Source of the DNA: Puffinus mauretanicus
Taxonomy: Eukaryota > Chordata > Aves > Procellariiformes > Procellariidae
DNA: 64,000 nucleotides
Reading direction: 5' to 3'
Assembly: GCA_023333565.1 (NCBI GenBank)
Contig: JAJKFH010004053.1
Coordinates: 2,356,001-2,420,000, forward strand
Shown here: positions 24,340 to 37,786 of the stretch, piece by piece
Position numbering within the stretch: the stretch's first letter is position 1
Layout: each line of letters begins with the position of its first letter
The notes under the pieces: model-generated
Seen by the model: only the letters and a program-made list of their open reading frames with translations
Told to the model about the DNA's origin: nothing
The model's database searches: none
Translations under genes and position numbers: made by a program

Positions 24340-27300
24340 TGGAGCACACTTGCCATAAACAGTACAAATAATTAGCAGACTCAAAGGATGTTACTGTGAC
24401 TGCCCGAGTTTTAGCTAATTTACATGGCAGCTAAGCTCTACAGGACAATCAGAATCTGTCAGTGAAGGACAACTTGATTTTCCTTTTGTCTCTTCAGTTC
24501 TAGGAAGTAATATCACAGTTCTATCAATTTTAATGAAGAAGCAAGTGTAGCTTCATCAGTTTTCTGGAGTTAGTCAGTTATCCTTTTCCAGGAATGAGTG
24601 TTACTCACATGATTCCTTTCTTCCATTGCTTCTTCTGTCACACTTTTAAGCCTTTGCTTTCCACCTCACTTTCTCAATAGCTCTCAGAACTTGCTTTTTT
24701 TTTTTTTGCTTTTTTTCCTGCAGTTCATTTATTTTTCAAATTTCTCCAGTTTTCTCTTTTCAAAGCACAAATTCATTTCTTTTTCTTGTTGCATAAAGAT
24801 GTTTCACATATTTTCACATATATTCACATAAAGCTCCCACTCATGCTCTGTCAGAGTCTCTCAGCAGACGGAGGCAGCTCTCACTCTCCTTTAGTCCAGA
24901 ACTCTCTCTTCTCCTTTTACTTCCCAAGCTAAATCAATTATACTCATGCCATTCATCTTATGCACCTCTATTTCCTCTTTCAGACATTCTCAAACTCTGA
25001 TCTCAACTGTTTTCTTTTGACTTAATCTAGGCATTCATTATTTGCTTTTACCAGCATCCATTGTAGTTTCACAAAATAAATTTTTTTGTTTGAAAATCTT
25101 ACATTTTTTTATGATTGCCTGGGCGAATGTATAGTTTTGTAACTCTCATCTTGCTTCATTGCTTAATGACAGGTTTTTAAGCAATCCATCTAATCGAATT
25201 ATGGATTATTCTGGTGCTGAGTTATTTTTGTCCATGAAGATACTAATTCCTTTCAGCACAGTTTGGTTTTCTAAGCATCTATAGTTAGACATACATACCA
25301 AATATGACTTGTACAAAAAAAGAAGCAACAGGAGAGTTGTTGGGATCCTGTAACTAGAGTAGTCACATTAGTATAATCACACTGGCTTCTGTGTTGTAGA
25401 CTAGGATACTAGAATCAGGGTTCCCCAATTTAACTGCATCACTAAACAAGTATAAGTATTCTGGTCTTATTTTTAAGGAGCAGTCGGCAGCAGCACTCCA
25501 AAGGTATTACTGTATTGCAAAAGCAAGGCCAGCAGAATTTCAGTATAGTTTGGTAAAGTGACAAACTATACTGAAAAAGGCATTTGTATTTGTGCAGAAA
25601 GTGGCTGCATAGAGATTTACATCACCATATCTACGTTACATACTTTTCCCATTAGAGTTCTGCTGGCCAATTTCCCTATGAAGACAGTCTTTAAATGATG
25701 TAACATTAGAAGTGCCAGGGGAGCGGTCCTCAAAGTGCTAAAAATTCTTCTCTCATTAAAATTTAAAACTATTAAAGTCTATTAAAATCTGTGCACTGGA
25801 ACTGGACATTTTTCATTTGGATACACCAAGTGTTTTCTACCCGTCTCTCTCTCAGCTTGAAGTCACCAAAACTCAGCCAAGCAAGGGCAGAAAATTCTCT
25901 TTTGACTTGTCTCTTGATTATAAGTAGAAATCAAACTATTTTTAATCAAGTAAGAAGAATCAGTTATCATTTTATGAATTACCTTACATACATTTCCCAT
26001 CTTAAAATGACAGAAATGGAGAAAAGTCATCCTACATCTCCCTTACTCCTTCTATCATTCTTCTTTCAGCCCAGCTTTCCCAAACGCTTGCTTGAACCCT
26101 ATTACCAAGGCAAATTCAAAAAAGGTGGGAAGATTTCTTTGGCCTGATTTCTTCTTATATAGCTGCAAATCAGGACCAAATTAATGCAAGGGAAAGAAAA
26201 CACTTAGCAAAAATCATGAGACAACTTAAATGAAAAGAAAGTAAAATACAAAATCTGTATTTTGTTCACTCTACACCGGCCACAAACACAATTCAACATA
26301 ATTGCCTGAAACATCTTTCTCTCTCTCTCTCTTTTTTTTAATTTCTTGGAACTGCTCATATTTCTACTTATCTGGGATCTTTGAGAGCTAACTTGTTACA
26401 GATCTTTACTCGCATCATAACTCAATTGACTTTAATGCATTTACACTGCTGTAAAGTTAGAACCAATCCTAAAAATTATTTTCAGAAGCTACTTCTGCAC
26501 TGAGGATTTCCTGACTCTTTTCTAGCTGTGAGGAACAAAGGAAAATTTGTTAAGAAACTTCCCTAGTTTTGGTGTCAAGTAAACCGGAAGCCTGTTCTGA
26601 GTCACTTCTTCCAATGAGAATCATTCACACCCCATTAGACAACTACTAGTTGTAGCATTTGAATCTGACCCCTGCTTCACACACCCTGTTCATTGGCAAG
26701 TCATGTTTCTCTTTTTTCCTTTGGGAAAGGGACATAATTTTAAACCTTCAGGAGACTGGAATCATGTGGAAATGATAATAAAATGTAGTTGTACAGTCTT
26801 ATATTACTTCTCAGGTGATGACTCACAATAAAATATCTCAAAATGTAAGCCATAAGAGGAATGGCTTGTCCTGCGCGACAAGCTAAGCTTCTGCTAACCT
26901 GCTTACAAATAAGTGTTGATCTTACTCAGAAAGTATAGATTATAGACAATATGAGACTGTTCTTCACAGTTAAAGCACTTGCTGCTTGTCTGATTACATT
27001 CTCACTCATTTTTTTGCCCATGGCTTACCATAATTACCTGTGGGTAATTCTTGGGCATGGTGAGATCATAACAGTGCATTTGGGGTAAAACTACCTGGCT
27101 GAACCACTAGACTGAGACCCAAGAGACAGTTGTTACATCCTCAGTTTAATCAAAAGTTTTCCCTCTCACCTTGAACTGATCACATAAGAGTAATGTCAGG
27201 GAAACACAGTTTTGTAACAGGGATGTAACAAAAGTCCTTAATCTGAAGGTCATTCGTGTTCAGAAAAGATTAATCCAAATGGGAATATGATGAGTCCAGG

Positions 27301-27420
27301 GTGAATAATGTCAGTCTTATGAGAAAAGACTGAAAAGAGATTGTTCTGTTTAGCTAGCTAAAGGAAAGACAACATGGGATCTTTACCTGTGTACATATAC
27401 ACAGGTATGTATACACAGAG
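24340..27420. other. non-coding DNA with pyrimidine-rich stretches and simple repeats
   Basis: 24,590-25,020 is again rich in C and T on the + strand, including a T run near 24,695. A (TC)n run lies at 26,319-26,332. One exon-like patch at 26,070-26,124 (excellent acceptor after a TTCTTTCAG tract, 55 open bases, then GTGGGA) is noted but not called, because two frames are open and no partner was found. Confidence 0.5.
25538..25576. repeat. perfect 15-bp inverted repeat with 9-base loop
   Basis: The arm TTTCAGTATAGTTTG (25,538-25,552) is the exact reverse complement of 25,562-25,576, separated by nine bases. Pairing does not extend beyond the arms, so it is shorter than a typical microRNA precursor. 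It could form a DNA cruciform or a strong RNA hairpin if transcribed, or be the footprint of a lost small inverted-repeat element. Confidence 0.9.
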
Positions 27421-27422
27421 CT

Positions 27423-27446
27423 GGGGCGGGGCTGGGGGGGGGGGGG
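27423..27446 (+). repeat. G-rich tract with quadruplex potential
   Basis: GGGG, C, GGGG, CT and then thirteen consecutive G form four or more G-runs within 24 bases, in otherwise AT-rich DNA. This meets the usual G-quadruplex pattern with very short loops. The long G run is also a likely site of length error in assembly. Confidence 0.8.
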
Positions 27447-27476
27447 AGAAAGAAATTAGGAAGAAAGACAGCTATT

Positions 27477-27536
27477 AATGCTAAAGGACAAATTTAGTCC
27501 AAGACCAATGCTAAAGGACAAATTTACTCCAAGACC
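27477..27536. repeat. 30-bp tandem duplication
   Basis: Two adjacent 30-base copies (27,477-27,506 and 27,507-27,536) beginning AATGCTAAAGGACAAATTTA differ at one position. The near-identity points to a recent duplication, just beyond the G-rich tract. Confidence 0.9.
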
Positions 27537-30500
27537 AACGGATCTGAAGTAATAATGCCTACAATTAAGCTAGCAGCAGGTCAAAAACACTCACAGGAGC
27601 AAGTTTGCTTTCTATTAGGAACTGTGTATGGAAAAATCCCAAAGACATGATAAAATTGTGGTTATTCGTGGCAGCCCAGACGAGGATTTAATTGTGCAGG
27701 GTCTCCTCTATGCTAGTTTGTTTAAATATAAACAAACACACACACATAAATGTTATACCATCCTCTTTCACAGTACCCTTTTTGTCTGAACTAAAGGATA
27801 GTAGCAAGAAGCCATCAGCTTTCCTGTTTATCGTTTTCTGTTTCTGCCTCAAAGTTCCCCTAATTTCGCACTACCCTGCCAATCTTTTCTGCTTTTTCTT
27901 TGCTCATATTTGCATGGGTGACCGTTGCCGTCTACAGATGTTATTGTCCTTTCAGTGTGTCTGCCCTGTCCTTGTGATTAGTCTGGCTTTTTTTCTGTCT
28001 CTGTTTCTGTCGTGTTTTGATTTGCATTCTTTCCCCTTAAATGGCAAATGCCTGCAGTGCTCAAATTGCATCACTGACCTTCCCTCCTGTTACAAAAACT
28101 TGTTATTTAAGAAATCTAAGAATTTATTCAACAGAGAAAAGGAGAATATGGAGTAAGGGTGTGTGCTGACATTTCAACTCCTCCGAGCTTTCCTGGAAAC
28201 TCACAGTGACGATAAACACCTGCAGTTCTTCCTCAGGCTGATCTTTTTCTTCTCTTCGTTGGCAACTGGGGAACACCTTTGGCACCTGTGGGCTGACATC
28301 CCCTGCAATCTAGATCTAATTTTGCTGTTTTCAGTGGAACCTTGTTAAAGCAGTCACCAGCCAGACCAGAGCCTTAAAACTACAGTCAGAACCTAAGAGA
28401 TGGGCAAGAAAATATTCAAATTGGCTTTAAAGCCCGTTGGAGACAGTTGTCCCCCTAAATGGAGAATTTGGCCATGACAGTCTCTCTCATGCTAACGTCC
28501 CCTGCCTAATGAATGGACCGTGGTGTAGGCATGGTTCTGCCCCAGTCTGTCCTCTCTTTGGCAGTCACAAATGCAGAGCAGTATCAGGATCACAGGGAGC
28601 CTAGGGAGGGACTAAGATGCCATTTACAATTAGGATGGAGAGATTTGGCCCATTATAACTAATCTGAACCATTGACTTCCTTTTAAATCACAATTCTGCT
28701 TTCCATTCAATGCTACTGCTTATGCCATTGTCAAAATAGATGTATAACTGACTACAGAAGACTGGAGAGCAAGAAGATTCAACCTATTTTTCATAGTAAT
28801 TTTACTTGCAAATACACTTGAGGTGGACACCGGGTCCCAGTTTCTGCTTCAAACCAACTCTTTTATTTAGACCTGTTATTTAATTACTTCTGAGACACTC
28901 TTCAGAATGTCCTCACGTTATCTGGGAAAAACATTAGCTCCTCCCACAAAATGAAAGTGATTTGCAGGCACAACACCAGATTAGAGGACCTTCTTTGTGA
29001 AAAAGAACACAGTTCTTTTTAGTTCTTTTCCAAGACCCCATCTCTCATTAAAGCAAAACCCACATAAGAATGTAGAAGCCTACTTCTGCTGTTTCCTGAT
29101 TATCGTTGCACTGGCCTTCTCATCCCTTGGTTGGCAGTGACAACTCCACAGGTTTCAAAAGTCTTTTTTGAGATGGTCTAAATGATATAGATGTAATTAT
29201 GATCTGCTGTTTTCAAAGAGTGTTTAGCTTTGATGGCTGCAGCCTGCAGCCGCAATATTTCAGACCTGATCAACACTTTGGGGGTCTATAAACTTCTCCG
29301 TTTTTTTCCAAAAGTCTGTTATAGCTCTAGATTTTGCAAGATTACAATCTTGCCTTTATTTTCTTTTACACTGGAGGCATAGCACTTTCTAAGGTCACGT
29401 TTAGGTTTTATTAATTTATTTAAATTTTCAAATTTAATTTGAAAAAGAAACTAAATTATCTAAATTTCTTTAATTTTTCAAAACCTTACATCTGCAAATT
29501 ATATACCTCAAGTCAGTAGAGACAATGTGGGAATGAATATAAATTATTGTATTTGGGAACAGCTCTTTTCACCAAGTAAATCCTCCTAGTTGTTGCTCTA
29601 AAAGCTGAACTACATATAAAGCTAGAATAATCCCATGATCCTCAACCAGCAGCCTTATATACACAGTAATATATTGGTATGTCCTACAATTTATGTTCTA
29701 CTTTACTCTTTTGGGTCTGAAAGGAGCATCAGAAGAGGTCTTTATCCCCAGAATTGGAGCCCTAGCAATTCTCTCTCCAACAATATATATTATACTACGC
29801 AGTACAATTCGATAATCTCTTGTCCGCATTATGTAATTGTGAGGGTAAAGGAGAAGCATCACATGCCAGCAGCTCAAGATCTTTTTCCTTTCTAATTCTT
29901 CCCTATAAGATCCAAATATTTTACTGTGTCTCGGTAGGAAAACTATTTCAGGTTGCACTTAGGTTGCTGGTCAAACCACTTCAGGTTGCTGGTCAAAATT
30001 GCCAGCTTGCCTTCCTTAAAAAAAGAGACAGACAAATCAATAAAGTGTGGCATTTCATTTTATCCAGGATAATGGGAAAGTAAATTAGTCAATAATGGGA
30101 TCTTGGAGATAAGTCATTCTAACTGTTTGTTTCACACAACCTTTTGGGATAAATGTGCTTAATATCTTTATGTGGAATGCCTACAATTTATTATAATTTT
30201 ATACTCCTTCCTCTCTGAGGGCAACAGAATCTTGGCAATGCTTTGGAAATGGGATTAGAATAGAGGCTTGAAAGGTTTAAAAATCTTTTTCACAGTAAAG
30301 CAGCGTAAAGCTGTCACCAGAGTAAATACCTTTAAAGGAATTTCTCTAGATTTTCACTGTTGTAAATGAAAAGTATAGCCAAATGAATGAGAGGCCGGGG
30401 TTTGGCTTGCTGTGGGTAATCTATAAACCTACAGAAGTTGGCAAATGTGAACTGTTCTCAGTAAGCAAATGTTTTCACAATTGAGAAGATGCATGTGTCA

Positions 30501-33500
30501 TAGGAGATATTTCTTCACAAGAACAAGACGACTTTTGTTGCTCATTTCCATCTTATTTGCACAAAATGTTTCCAAAACATCTTGCTAGAAAAAGGAAATA
30601 TGTAAAAACACAGAGTTTAAATATTGTCAGTTAGTTTTGTCTTAACTAGTTTTTTTGTGAGCCATTTGTTGGTAGCACAGCTGATAATATGTATATTAAT
30701 TTAAAAAAGAAAATATGAAGTGGAAAACATCTCTGTAAGTGTTTGTGATAATGCAAACAAGACCCATAATTTTGTATATGACAATTTGTGCAAGCAGAGT
30801 TGAGTCACGTAGGGTTCTGTTCAGCTGAAGAGCATATTCCCACTTCACTTGAACAAAAAAGCTTGCAGAGGTTCAAAGGACAGTTTCACTTGGTGAGTTA
30901 TTCCATTCAAAAAAAGATAAAAACCATAGAAAATTTATTGCAACACATCATTTTATTCTCCTGTACTAAACCAAATTCAACAGTGTCAAAAACCCTCTCA
31001 CAGAAACTGTTGCTTAGTCCTTTGGATAGCTGTTTTGATTAACGCAAAAAAAGCTACAGTGGTGTTGGAACTATAGAGTATCCCAACAAAAGATGGGTTA
31101 CAGCAGTTAATTTTTACTTTGAACATTGATTTTCCCAAGGACATGTTGTACATCAACACCTGACACTTGGCGATCTGTATTTATTTCTTTTCATTGTGAC
31201 TGTGAAGTCTGTCATATGCCCAGAAGCTAGTGTAATCACCCTTAAGAGTGGCTTTGCTGTTGAAAAGTCAATGTTATGAGAGGCTGAGGAAAATTCACTT
31301 AGTAAGAATGGCTTCACAAGAAAACAAACTGCAGATAGTTACTTGCAGCTGCAGCTGTAAATGCCAGTCTTCTTCAAAGTAAGATGTATCTCTTTGGCAT
31401 GACAAAAATCTGCATTGCTCTGTGGCATTCCCTCTGGTACCACCCTCACCTTTTTTTTGTGTTGGCCTCTCTGGATTGTAAGATCTGGTAGATGAGACTC
31501 ATATTCCTGTCTCTTTTATTCAGTTTACTATCCTGCTAGATTTAACATAGAGGTTTGTATTTTCATTGTTGGGAGCATGAAACAAATTTACATGGTTGGG
31601 GATGAAGCCAATTAGTAAGAATAGTTGTGACATCAAGAATACATTGTATGATCTGTCTTAATTATATTGCCAGCTCTTTGGACAGGAACTAGTCTCATCT
31701 TTGTTCTGTGATGCACAGCTTGATTATGCGTCACTGCACAGATAGATTATAATGGATTGTGGATGCTGACTTCACCAACATCCTGACCATATTGGAGAAA
31801 TACAAGAAACCTATCAAGCATCTCTATGACTATCCATAGAGCAAGGAAAATATCCCAGTGCTCAAAGCCTAAATTAATTTAAATCCCCATGTCCAAACTC
31901 TCATCCATACTCTACAGGATTGTGTTGCTAGTCATTATTAATGTTGAACTGTGCACAGCTTCAGATGAGAATTATTTGACTCTTATTTCAGAAAGGAAAA
32001 TTCTCGGGCTTCAGCCCTCCAATAGATAGTCATAGTACATTGGGTCATCAAAAAACTCTCCCCAATTTTAATGAAAAAATCAGTTGAGCTGTGTAATTGT
32101 TTAACTTCTGTAGAGGGTCTACAGGGTATATTGCACAACGTGAACTGTAAATCATTGGACATTTCATTCAGTTTAGTGCAGTCACTGATTAAGACTGACT
32201 TTAAATCCACAGGCTCAATATGCTTGCTTCCCTGATTTCTGCTGGCGTGCCAGGATTTAAATTTTTTTCCATAAGATTATTTTGGAGACCATGATTCACA
32301 AAATGTTACCACTTCATAATATGCTGGAATAATCCTGAGAAAATGAATGAGACTAGGTGTGTAATGTGATTAGAGACAGGTAGAATAGGGTAACATATCA
32401 TTTCAAATAAAATAAAATAAAATTCCAAACATGCTCTTAAAGCCTTTTTATATATATTTTAAATAACCATTTGCTTTTACATCTCCTCTAAAACTATTAA
32501 ACAAAAGAAAATATGCTAAATTTGGATGAAGATTAAATTTATCAAAACTCAGAACTTCCCTACTGGTTCAGTACAAGACTTCAAACAGTTAATTACATGT
32601 TTTTGAACAGTTCTTCAATCCAACCTAGAAGCGGGGCACTTTTAGCAGTGCATGGAATAGTCCCTATTTTCCTTAATTACCTATCACAGAGGAAAGCTTT
32701 AAGTAATGTAAATTTTCTCCTTAGTGCTTCAAATAGGAAATCAGGCTCCCTTGCAATGAGAAAGTTGGAGGAAGTTCCACTATGAAACACAGGGAAAGCG
32801 AGGGTAATTTTAAAATAGTAGTGTAACATCTGTCAAAGAAAGCTGCTTATTCACTATGAGGAAGAAATTACTCTCTTGAACCTTTTAGTAAGGTCAGATG
32901 ACAGGTGATGTACCTTGCATACCTTAGGAGTTTCAAATTAAGAGCACTACAGCCATGTAGGTTCTCAAGCAGGAAACCACCTAGTCAACATCTCTACTGC
33001 TTTCCTTGGTTTTTTATATGTAAGACACTCTGAAGTTGCATTAAAACATTCCCCGAACACCTACTTAGTCTGCTGTAGAGTTTATCACATCAAAAATAAA
33101 CAAAAGCTTCAGGAATTTTATGATGGCTGTTTGCTTCTTAGTGTGACATTTATGGTTTCTGTGGCCTTGTGTGGTCTCTTCAACCATTACAGAATGGCAG
33201 AAATATTACTGATGAAGTGGAGAACCGTGGGACGAATGAGTTACTTTCTGCCACTCACACCTCTCATTGGCGACAACAGATGACCAAAACTTCAGCAGGA
33301 CTTGAATCATGCACTTCAGAATGGTTACATTCTTTTTAATGCTCTGGTCACATGGTTGGCATTTTAGCAGGTAATATTTAATTTATCTCCAGTTTGCATC
33401 TACTAGTGTTAAAAGATAAAGCAATCTTTAAAACTCTGTTTTCATGAGCACCGGGCTAAAATAATAAGCTGTGAGTGGAGTCCTTTTTCTCAGGTGTATT

Positions 33501-36500
33501 TTAGAGCTTAGGGCTGAAAACTTTGGAAACTAAAATCTTGCATAGAGATCTGACCTGGAGATACAGGTCTGAGATCCTTGTGTTGTGTGATTGCTGTGTT
33601 GGTCTTGGGCCCACTACTCTGTAAGCAAGAGGATTGTTTGATCTCTGTCTGTTCCATTCCCTAATCGCTCACTCTTAAATCAAAGTTAATTTTCATACTG
33701 TTGGCTTGTAGTTTTGTTGACATTCAATTGTAAAAGTCACCTGAGACTCTGTAGCACAACAGGTAAAATATCCAGCTACTTGACTTGAGAAAAGTAAAGT
33801 TATTATGGTGTTGGTTCACAGATTTCATTTCTGGAAGTAGTATCAGGAATAATTCATAACGGAAGGCTAATAGGTCAAAAGATCCACAAGTAAATAGGAA
33901 TAGGAGATCTTTCATTACTAATATACCTTTTAAAGACCAGCTGCTTAAACTTTCAGTTAATATCTAAAAGCTGGATACAGTTTGTTTCTAAGGCACAAAC
34001 AAAAAAAATCTCCCCATAGCAAACAAATTGTTTACAGTCAGGTTTTTCATTTTTTTCAAATCAGTTTACAATCAGAATCACCCTTCAACATTACCTAGGA
34101 AAGCTCATGCTATTCATGAGCTCTACTCCACATAATACTCCAAATAAATATTCTTTTTTTTTTGCTAGATAGCTGCCACTGTCTGTACCCTTGGTGGAAA
34201 ATGAAACACAAATTCTTTTGATTGAATCTGATTAATCATAGCTTTAGGATAAATAGAATTTTATTGAAAGGGATATCTAGAATAATACGCATTCCATTCT
34301 CAAAATTCCTACGGTGACAATTACACCAATGTAATGATTCAATTCAAATGCAGAATAAAGTTACCCTACTATGATTATTTTTAATAAAACTCCATTTCCA
34401 AGTTTTTTATTGCTAAGAAAAATGCTAAATTGAAATCCATGTGATTGTAGTAAAATTAGTAGGTTGAGAAAAATATTTGTTTTAATTTTTCTTTAATTTC
34501 TACATAAAGTTATCATGAAGAAATTTCCTAAGGTGATCTAAGTGATCTTGTAAAACATTATTTAAAACCTTATCAGCTGCCTCTAAAATAATTTCCATGA
34601 TGAAAAACTCCTAGTAACCTTTCACTGAGATATACACATTAGAACATCTTAAAATTAGCCCAGTTTGTCAGCAGTTATCCACAAGAAGAGCATTCTCATT
34701 AAGCAAAGTAGAATATTAGTTTCAGGGAAATAAATTGACTTCTGAGATAGAAAGATACAGATATATCTCAATTTATGCCAGTATGGACTTTCATCAAAAC
34801 ATAATAAATAGCTCATGTTATTCACAGCATTTACATTTAATAAATGTTTCATGTTAAGGGATCAAAGCTTCCCTTTTGTTTTCTTCTTTAACATCTTTAG
34901 TTTTCTACTGTCTCCCCTGGCACAGAGGTGCAGAGATATTCACATGGTTTTCCCACCCAAAACACCAAGGATTTTAAAGGATCTCAGTGTGATTAGCCTT
35001 GCAGTGTCCCTGAGTACAGATCTTTAGCACTGCTGTAAGGATTCTGTACTTTCTATCAGAATGACATCAGATATAGACATTTATTTGTGTGAATTCTGGA
35101 ATACAGAGATTAAAGATAGACGTAAAAGAAAAAACTACGATTTTCAAGAATTCTTGTTGCATGGCATTGTAGCAAACTTCATGGAAGAGTAAAAAAAAAA
35201 AAAAGAAGCTTTTTTCTGTGTTAGGAAGAAAGTATGATGTGCAATTCCAGCATATCAGGCCCTCCCACGATGTCCAAGAGACCCTAAGGAGAGCGAGAGG
35301 CATTGAGGAAAAAGACCAGACCAAATAGATGGAGATTGAGAGATGTAATTAACATGAATAGAGTTTTGTTTATTTCTAGCACCAAGTTTAAGAAACTGTA
35401 AAATTGTCTAAAACAGTAGCTAGGAGATCCAGCTGACAAACTGCAGTGGAAAAAGGAAGGATACAACTGGAAATCCTGGAAAATAGTGGTAGGATTTCCC
35501 TATTTACCTTTGCCTGTCATTATCTCAACGTCACTGAGATGAAGCTGAGTTTATAGCCTTCTTTTTCTAAGTACAACTTGTTTTTTTTTTTATGTATAAC
35601 ATACTGTTGGGTTTTTGAGTATACTGGCTCTATTTTTTCATTGAGTGTTTGCAAGAGCAAACCTGAAACGCAAAGTGCTGAGATAACGAATTATTTTCTT
35701 AAGCTTTTAGTCCTCCTCCACCAGAGACCAACATGTCTAAGAGCTGGCTTTTCCATAATGCTTTTCAGGAAGACTCTGAAGATCTAGCAACACTTCAAAA
35801 AGCAACAAAATGAGATTTCCAGGTAAGAGTTCCATTTTAGGGAACCTGTAAGGACAGCAAAACCATTTAAGAAACCTTATCTCCCTGACCATATTAAATC
35901 TTATTACAACTGCATCAAATATAGATTTTCAACCTTGTTTCCAAAAATTTCTCCTCAACTTATTTTTTTCTGAGCCAAACTACAGGAAAAAAACTACCCC
36001 TTCTCCTGCCCCCATTAGCTTGAGTCTCTTCAGAGAGCACACCCCCTCTCCTCTTCCCTCCATTCAGAAACTGAACCTGATGCTTCCTTCACCATCTTCA
36101 AGCACATCCTTGTAAAGAACCAGAGAGTTAATTAATGCAGCACACTTGAACCTAGACACGCTTTCTTCACAAATTAGTCCTTACCCTGAGCTCTTGCCTT
36201 TTCTATATCATGGAGGGGAGAGTTAACCACTTGCTGTTTAATCCCTTGATGGATTTTTCAGAATCTATTGCAAGGCTGGAATACAGTATGTCTGAAGAAT
36301 GAAAATCAGATGCCTGAAGGACTTTCATCATACAAACGATACTGGACTTAGATTGTAGATTACTTAATCTAAGAAAAGATGCAATCTCCTTAAAACTGCC
36401 ACAGGTGGGAAGATCTCTTGTGAGAGATACTGAATATGAACATATTCTGCAATTGCTTTATGAAAGATTTCTTGGCAAAATATCGGTAGCAGAATCTTAT

Positions 36501-37218
36501 AACAAGCGTGAAAAAACAGTATTGAGCAATACCTGCAGATTTTAAAAATATGCTAACTGAACTAAAAATGGATTAAATGGGACTGATATGAGAACTCATA
36601 CTGCAGGTTGCAGTACCACTGCTCTGGAGATAATTAGAAGTGGGGCTTAAGCTTTATTCACATAACATATTCAGGTTTCCTTTAAATTCCTTAGAATATG
36701 TGGCATTTTGGGGTAGCTTGAATTTTGTGTGCAAACTGTCCTTTTCGAGATCCTGTAGTGGTGACATTCTTCTTCTGATGTTGAAAGCCTCCTGCAGACA
36801 TCCTGGAGGCATGTCTACAGCTTTTCTTCTGCTCAGGAGTGCCCTTCTCAGTGCATTTTATGACTGTCCCTACTGCTGTGTTTCACAGCATGGTATTGTC
36901 TGAGAGATCATGAACTGGGTTCATTTCAGATGAAACTAAAATGGCAGATGCTTTCCAGGAGCACTCCAGCCAGAAATGCACATTCTTTCCCCAGGACAAG
37001 ACTAGAGCTCACCCAATGTTAAAAACCAACCAAACAAAAGAACCCACCTTCCCACTCTGAAATCAGCACTGCTTTCTATTGTAATATAGTCTAACTCTTC
37101 TGTGTAATGAGATAGCCAACACTGACCCCAGAAAAGATTAATGGAAGTGCTGCAAATACAGGATGCAACTTTGAATTAAGCCCATGAGGCCTTTTCAGGT
37201 GCTGAAATGATGGGTGGT
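27537..37218. other. long AT-rich non-coding stretch
   Basis: No gene or named repeat recognised over almost 10 kb. Features seen: (CA)n at about 27,736-27,749, a pyrimidine-rich tract from 27,760 to 28,270 with an accidental long open frame, an AT-rich 10-bp inverted repeat at 29,425-29,445 and A/T homopolymers (for example near 35,190 and 35,581). Some blocks of mixed composition (about 28,990-29,330 and 31,150-31,330) could be conserved non-coding sequence, which cannot be tested from one sequence. Confidence 0.5.
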
Positions 37219-37297
37219 TGTCGCGAATGAGTGGTTTAGAGGCCGCTTAAAGCATCCCTGTCAAAGGTGTTAGCAGAAAGGGATTTTAATAGAGATT

Positions 37298-37305
37298 TAT
37301 AAAAG
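37298..37305 (+). promoter_or_regulatory. perfect TATA box in the LTR-like repeat
   Basis: TATAAAAG on the + strand, about 80 bases inside the left terminus. It matches the core promoter consensus exactly. It supports a + orientation promoter, in competition with the minus-strand CCAAT/TATA pair at 38,184-38,209. Confidence 0.3.
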
Positions 37306-37377
37306 CGTGACTTAACAGAGTTCGATGGCAAGGTTCACTCTATCACTTGCTACACAGATGAAGCATATGAAGGAAAA

Positions 37378-37538
37378 GAGCATGGGAAGCTGAAAAGTCC
37401 TTGACTAGTGTCAACACTACTTAGCAACAACTAAAACATCAGTGTGTTATCAACATTATTCTCATACTAAATCCAAAACACAGCACTATACCAGCTACTA
37501 GGAAGAAAATTAACTCTATCCCAGCCGAAACCAGGACA
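37378..37538 (-). mobile_element. inverted 5' fragment of an ERVL-type LTR
   Basis: Reverse-complemented, this segment starts TGTCCTGG and follows the first ~150 bases of the solo LTR at 12,441. It shares GCTGGGATAGAGTTAA, CTTCCTAGT, GTGCTGTGTTTTGG and ATGTTGATAACACACTGATG. It keeps a stretch near AGCTGGTATAG that the other copy has lost. It breaks off at CCCATGCTC, exactly where the tRNA-Lys-like stretch lies in the other copy, so promoter, poly(A) signal and 3' end are all missing. Flanking sequence on both sides appears to be the LTR-like repeat, which suggests insertion followed by a deletion. Confidence 0.85.
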
Positions 37539-37588
37539 TTGTGTTAGAATTGAGTTGGAATGATTTATACAGATGACGAGGACAAAAT

Positions 37589-37786
37589 GGTTAAGGGAGA
37601 CCCTCCCTTTGAGTCACGAGGTTCAGAGAAGACCTGGCTGAATCCAATTTCAGTCTCAGACTTGGACAACAGCTTATGTCTAATACAAAAAGGTTAAGGG
37701 AGACCCTCCCATTGAGTCATGAGGTTCAGAGTAGACCCGGCTAGATCTACCCCTAGTCCCAGACTTGGTCAATGATATATGTCTAA
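37589..37786. repeat. 103-bp tandem duplication inside the LTR-like repeat
   Basis: GGTTAAGGGAGACCCTCCC occurs at 37,589 and again at 37,692. Similarity continues through TTGAGTCA.GAGGTTCAGAG, AGACC.GGCT, CAGACTTGG and TATGTCTAA. The copies differ at roughly one position in six. Tandem duplications of this size are common in the U3 part of LTRs, where they repeat enhancers. Confidence 0.9.

Noticed and set aside
27692..28156. 154-codon open frame on +
   Set aside because: Again pyrimidine-rich DNA giving a hydrophobic, Ser/Cys-rich translation; no recognisable protein and poor start context.
33738..33800. possible tRNA-derived SINE head (ACTCTGTAGCACAACAGG)
   Set aside because: No convincing A-box/B-box pair, tail or second copy in the window.
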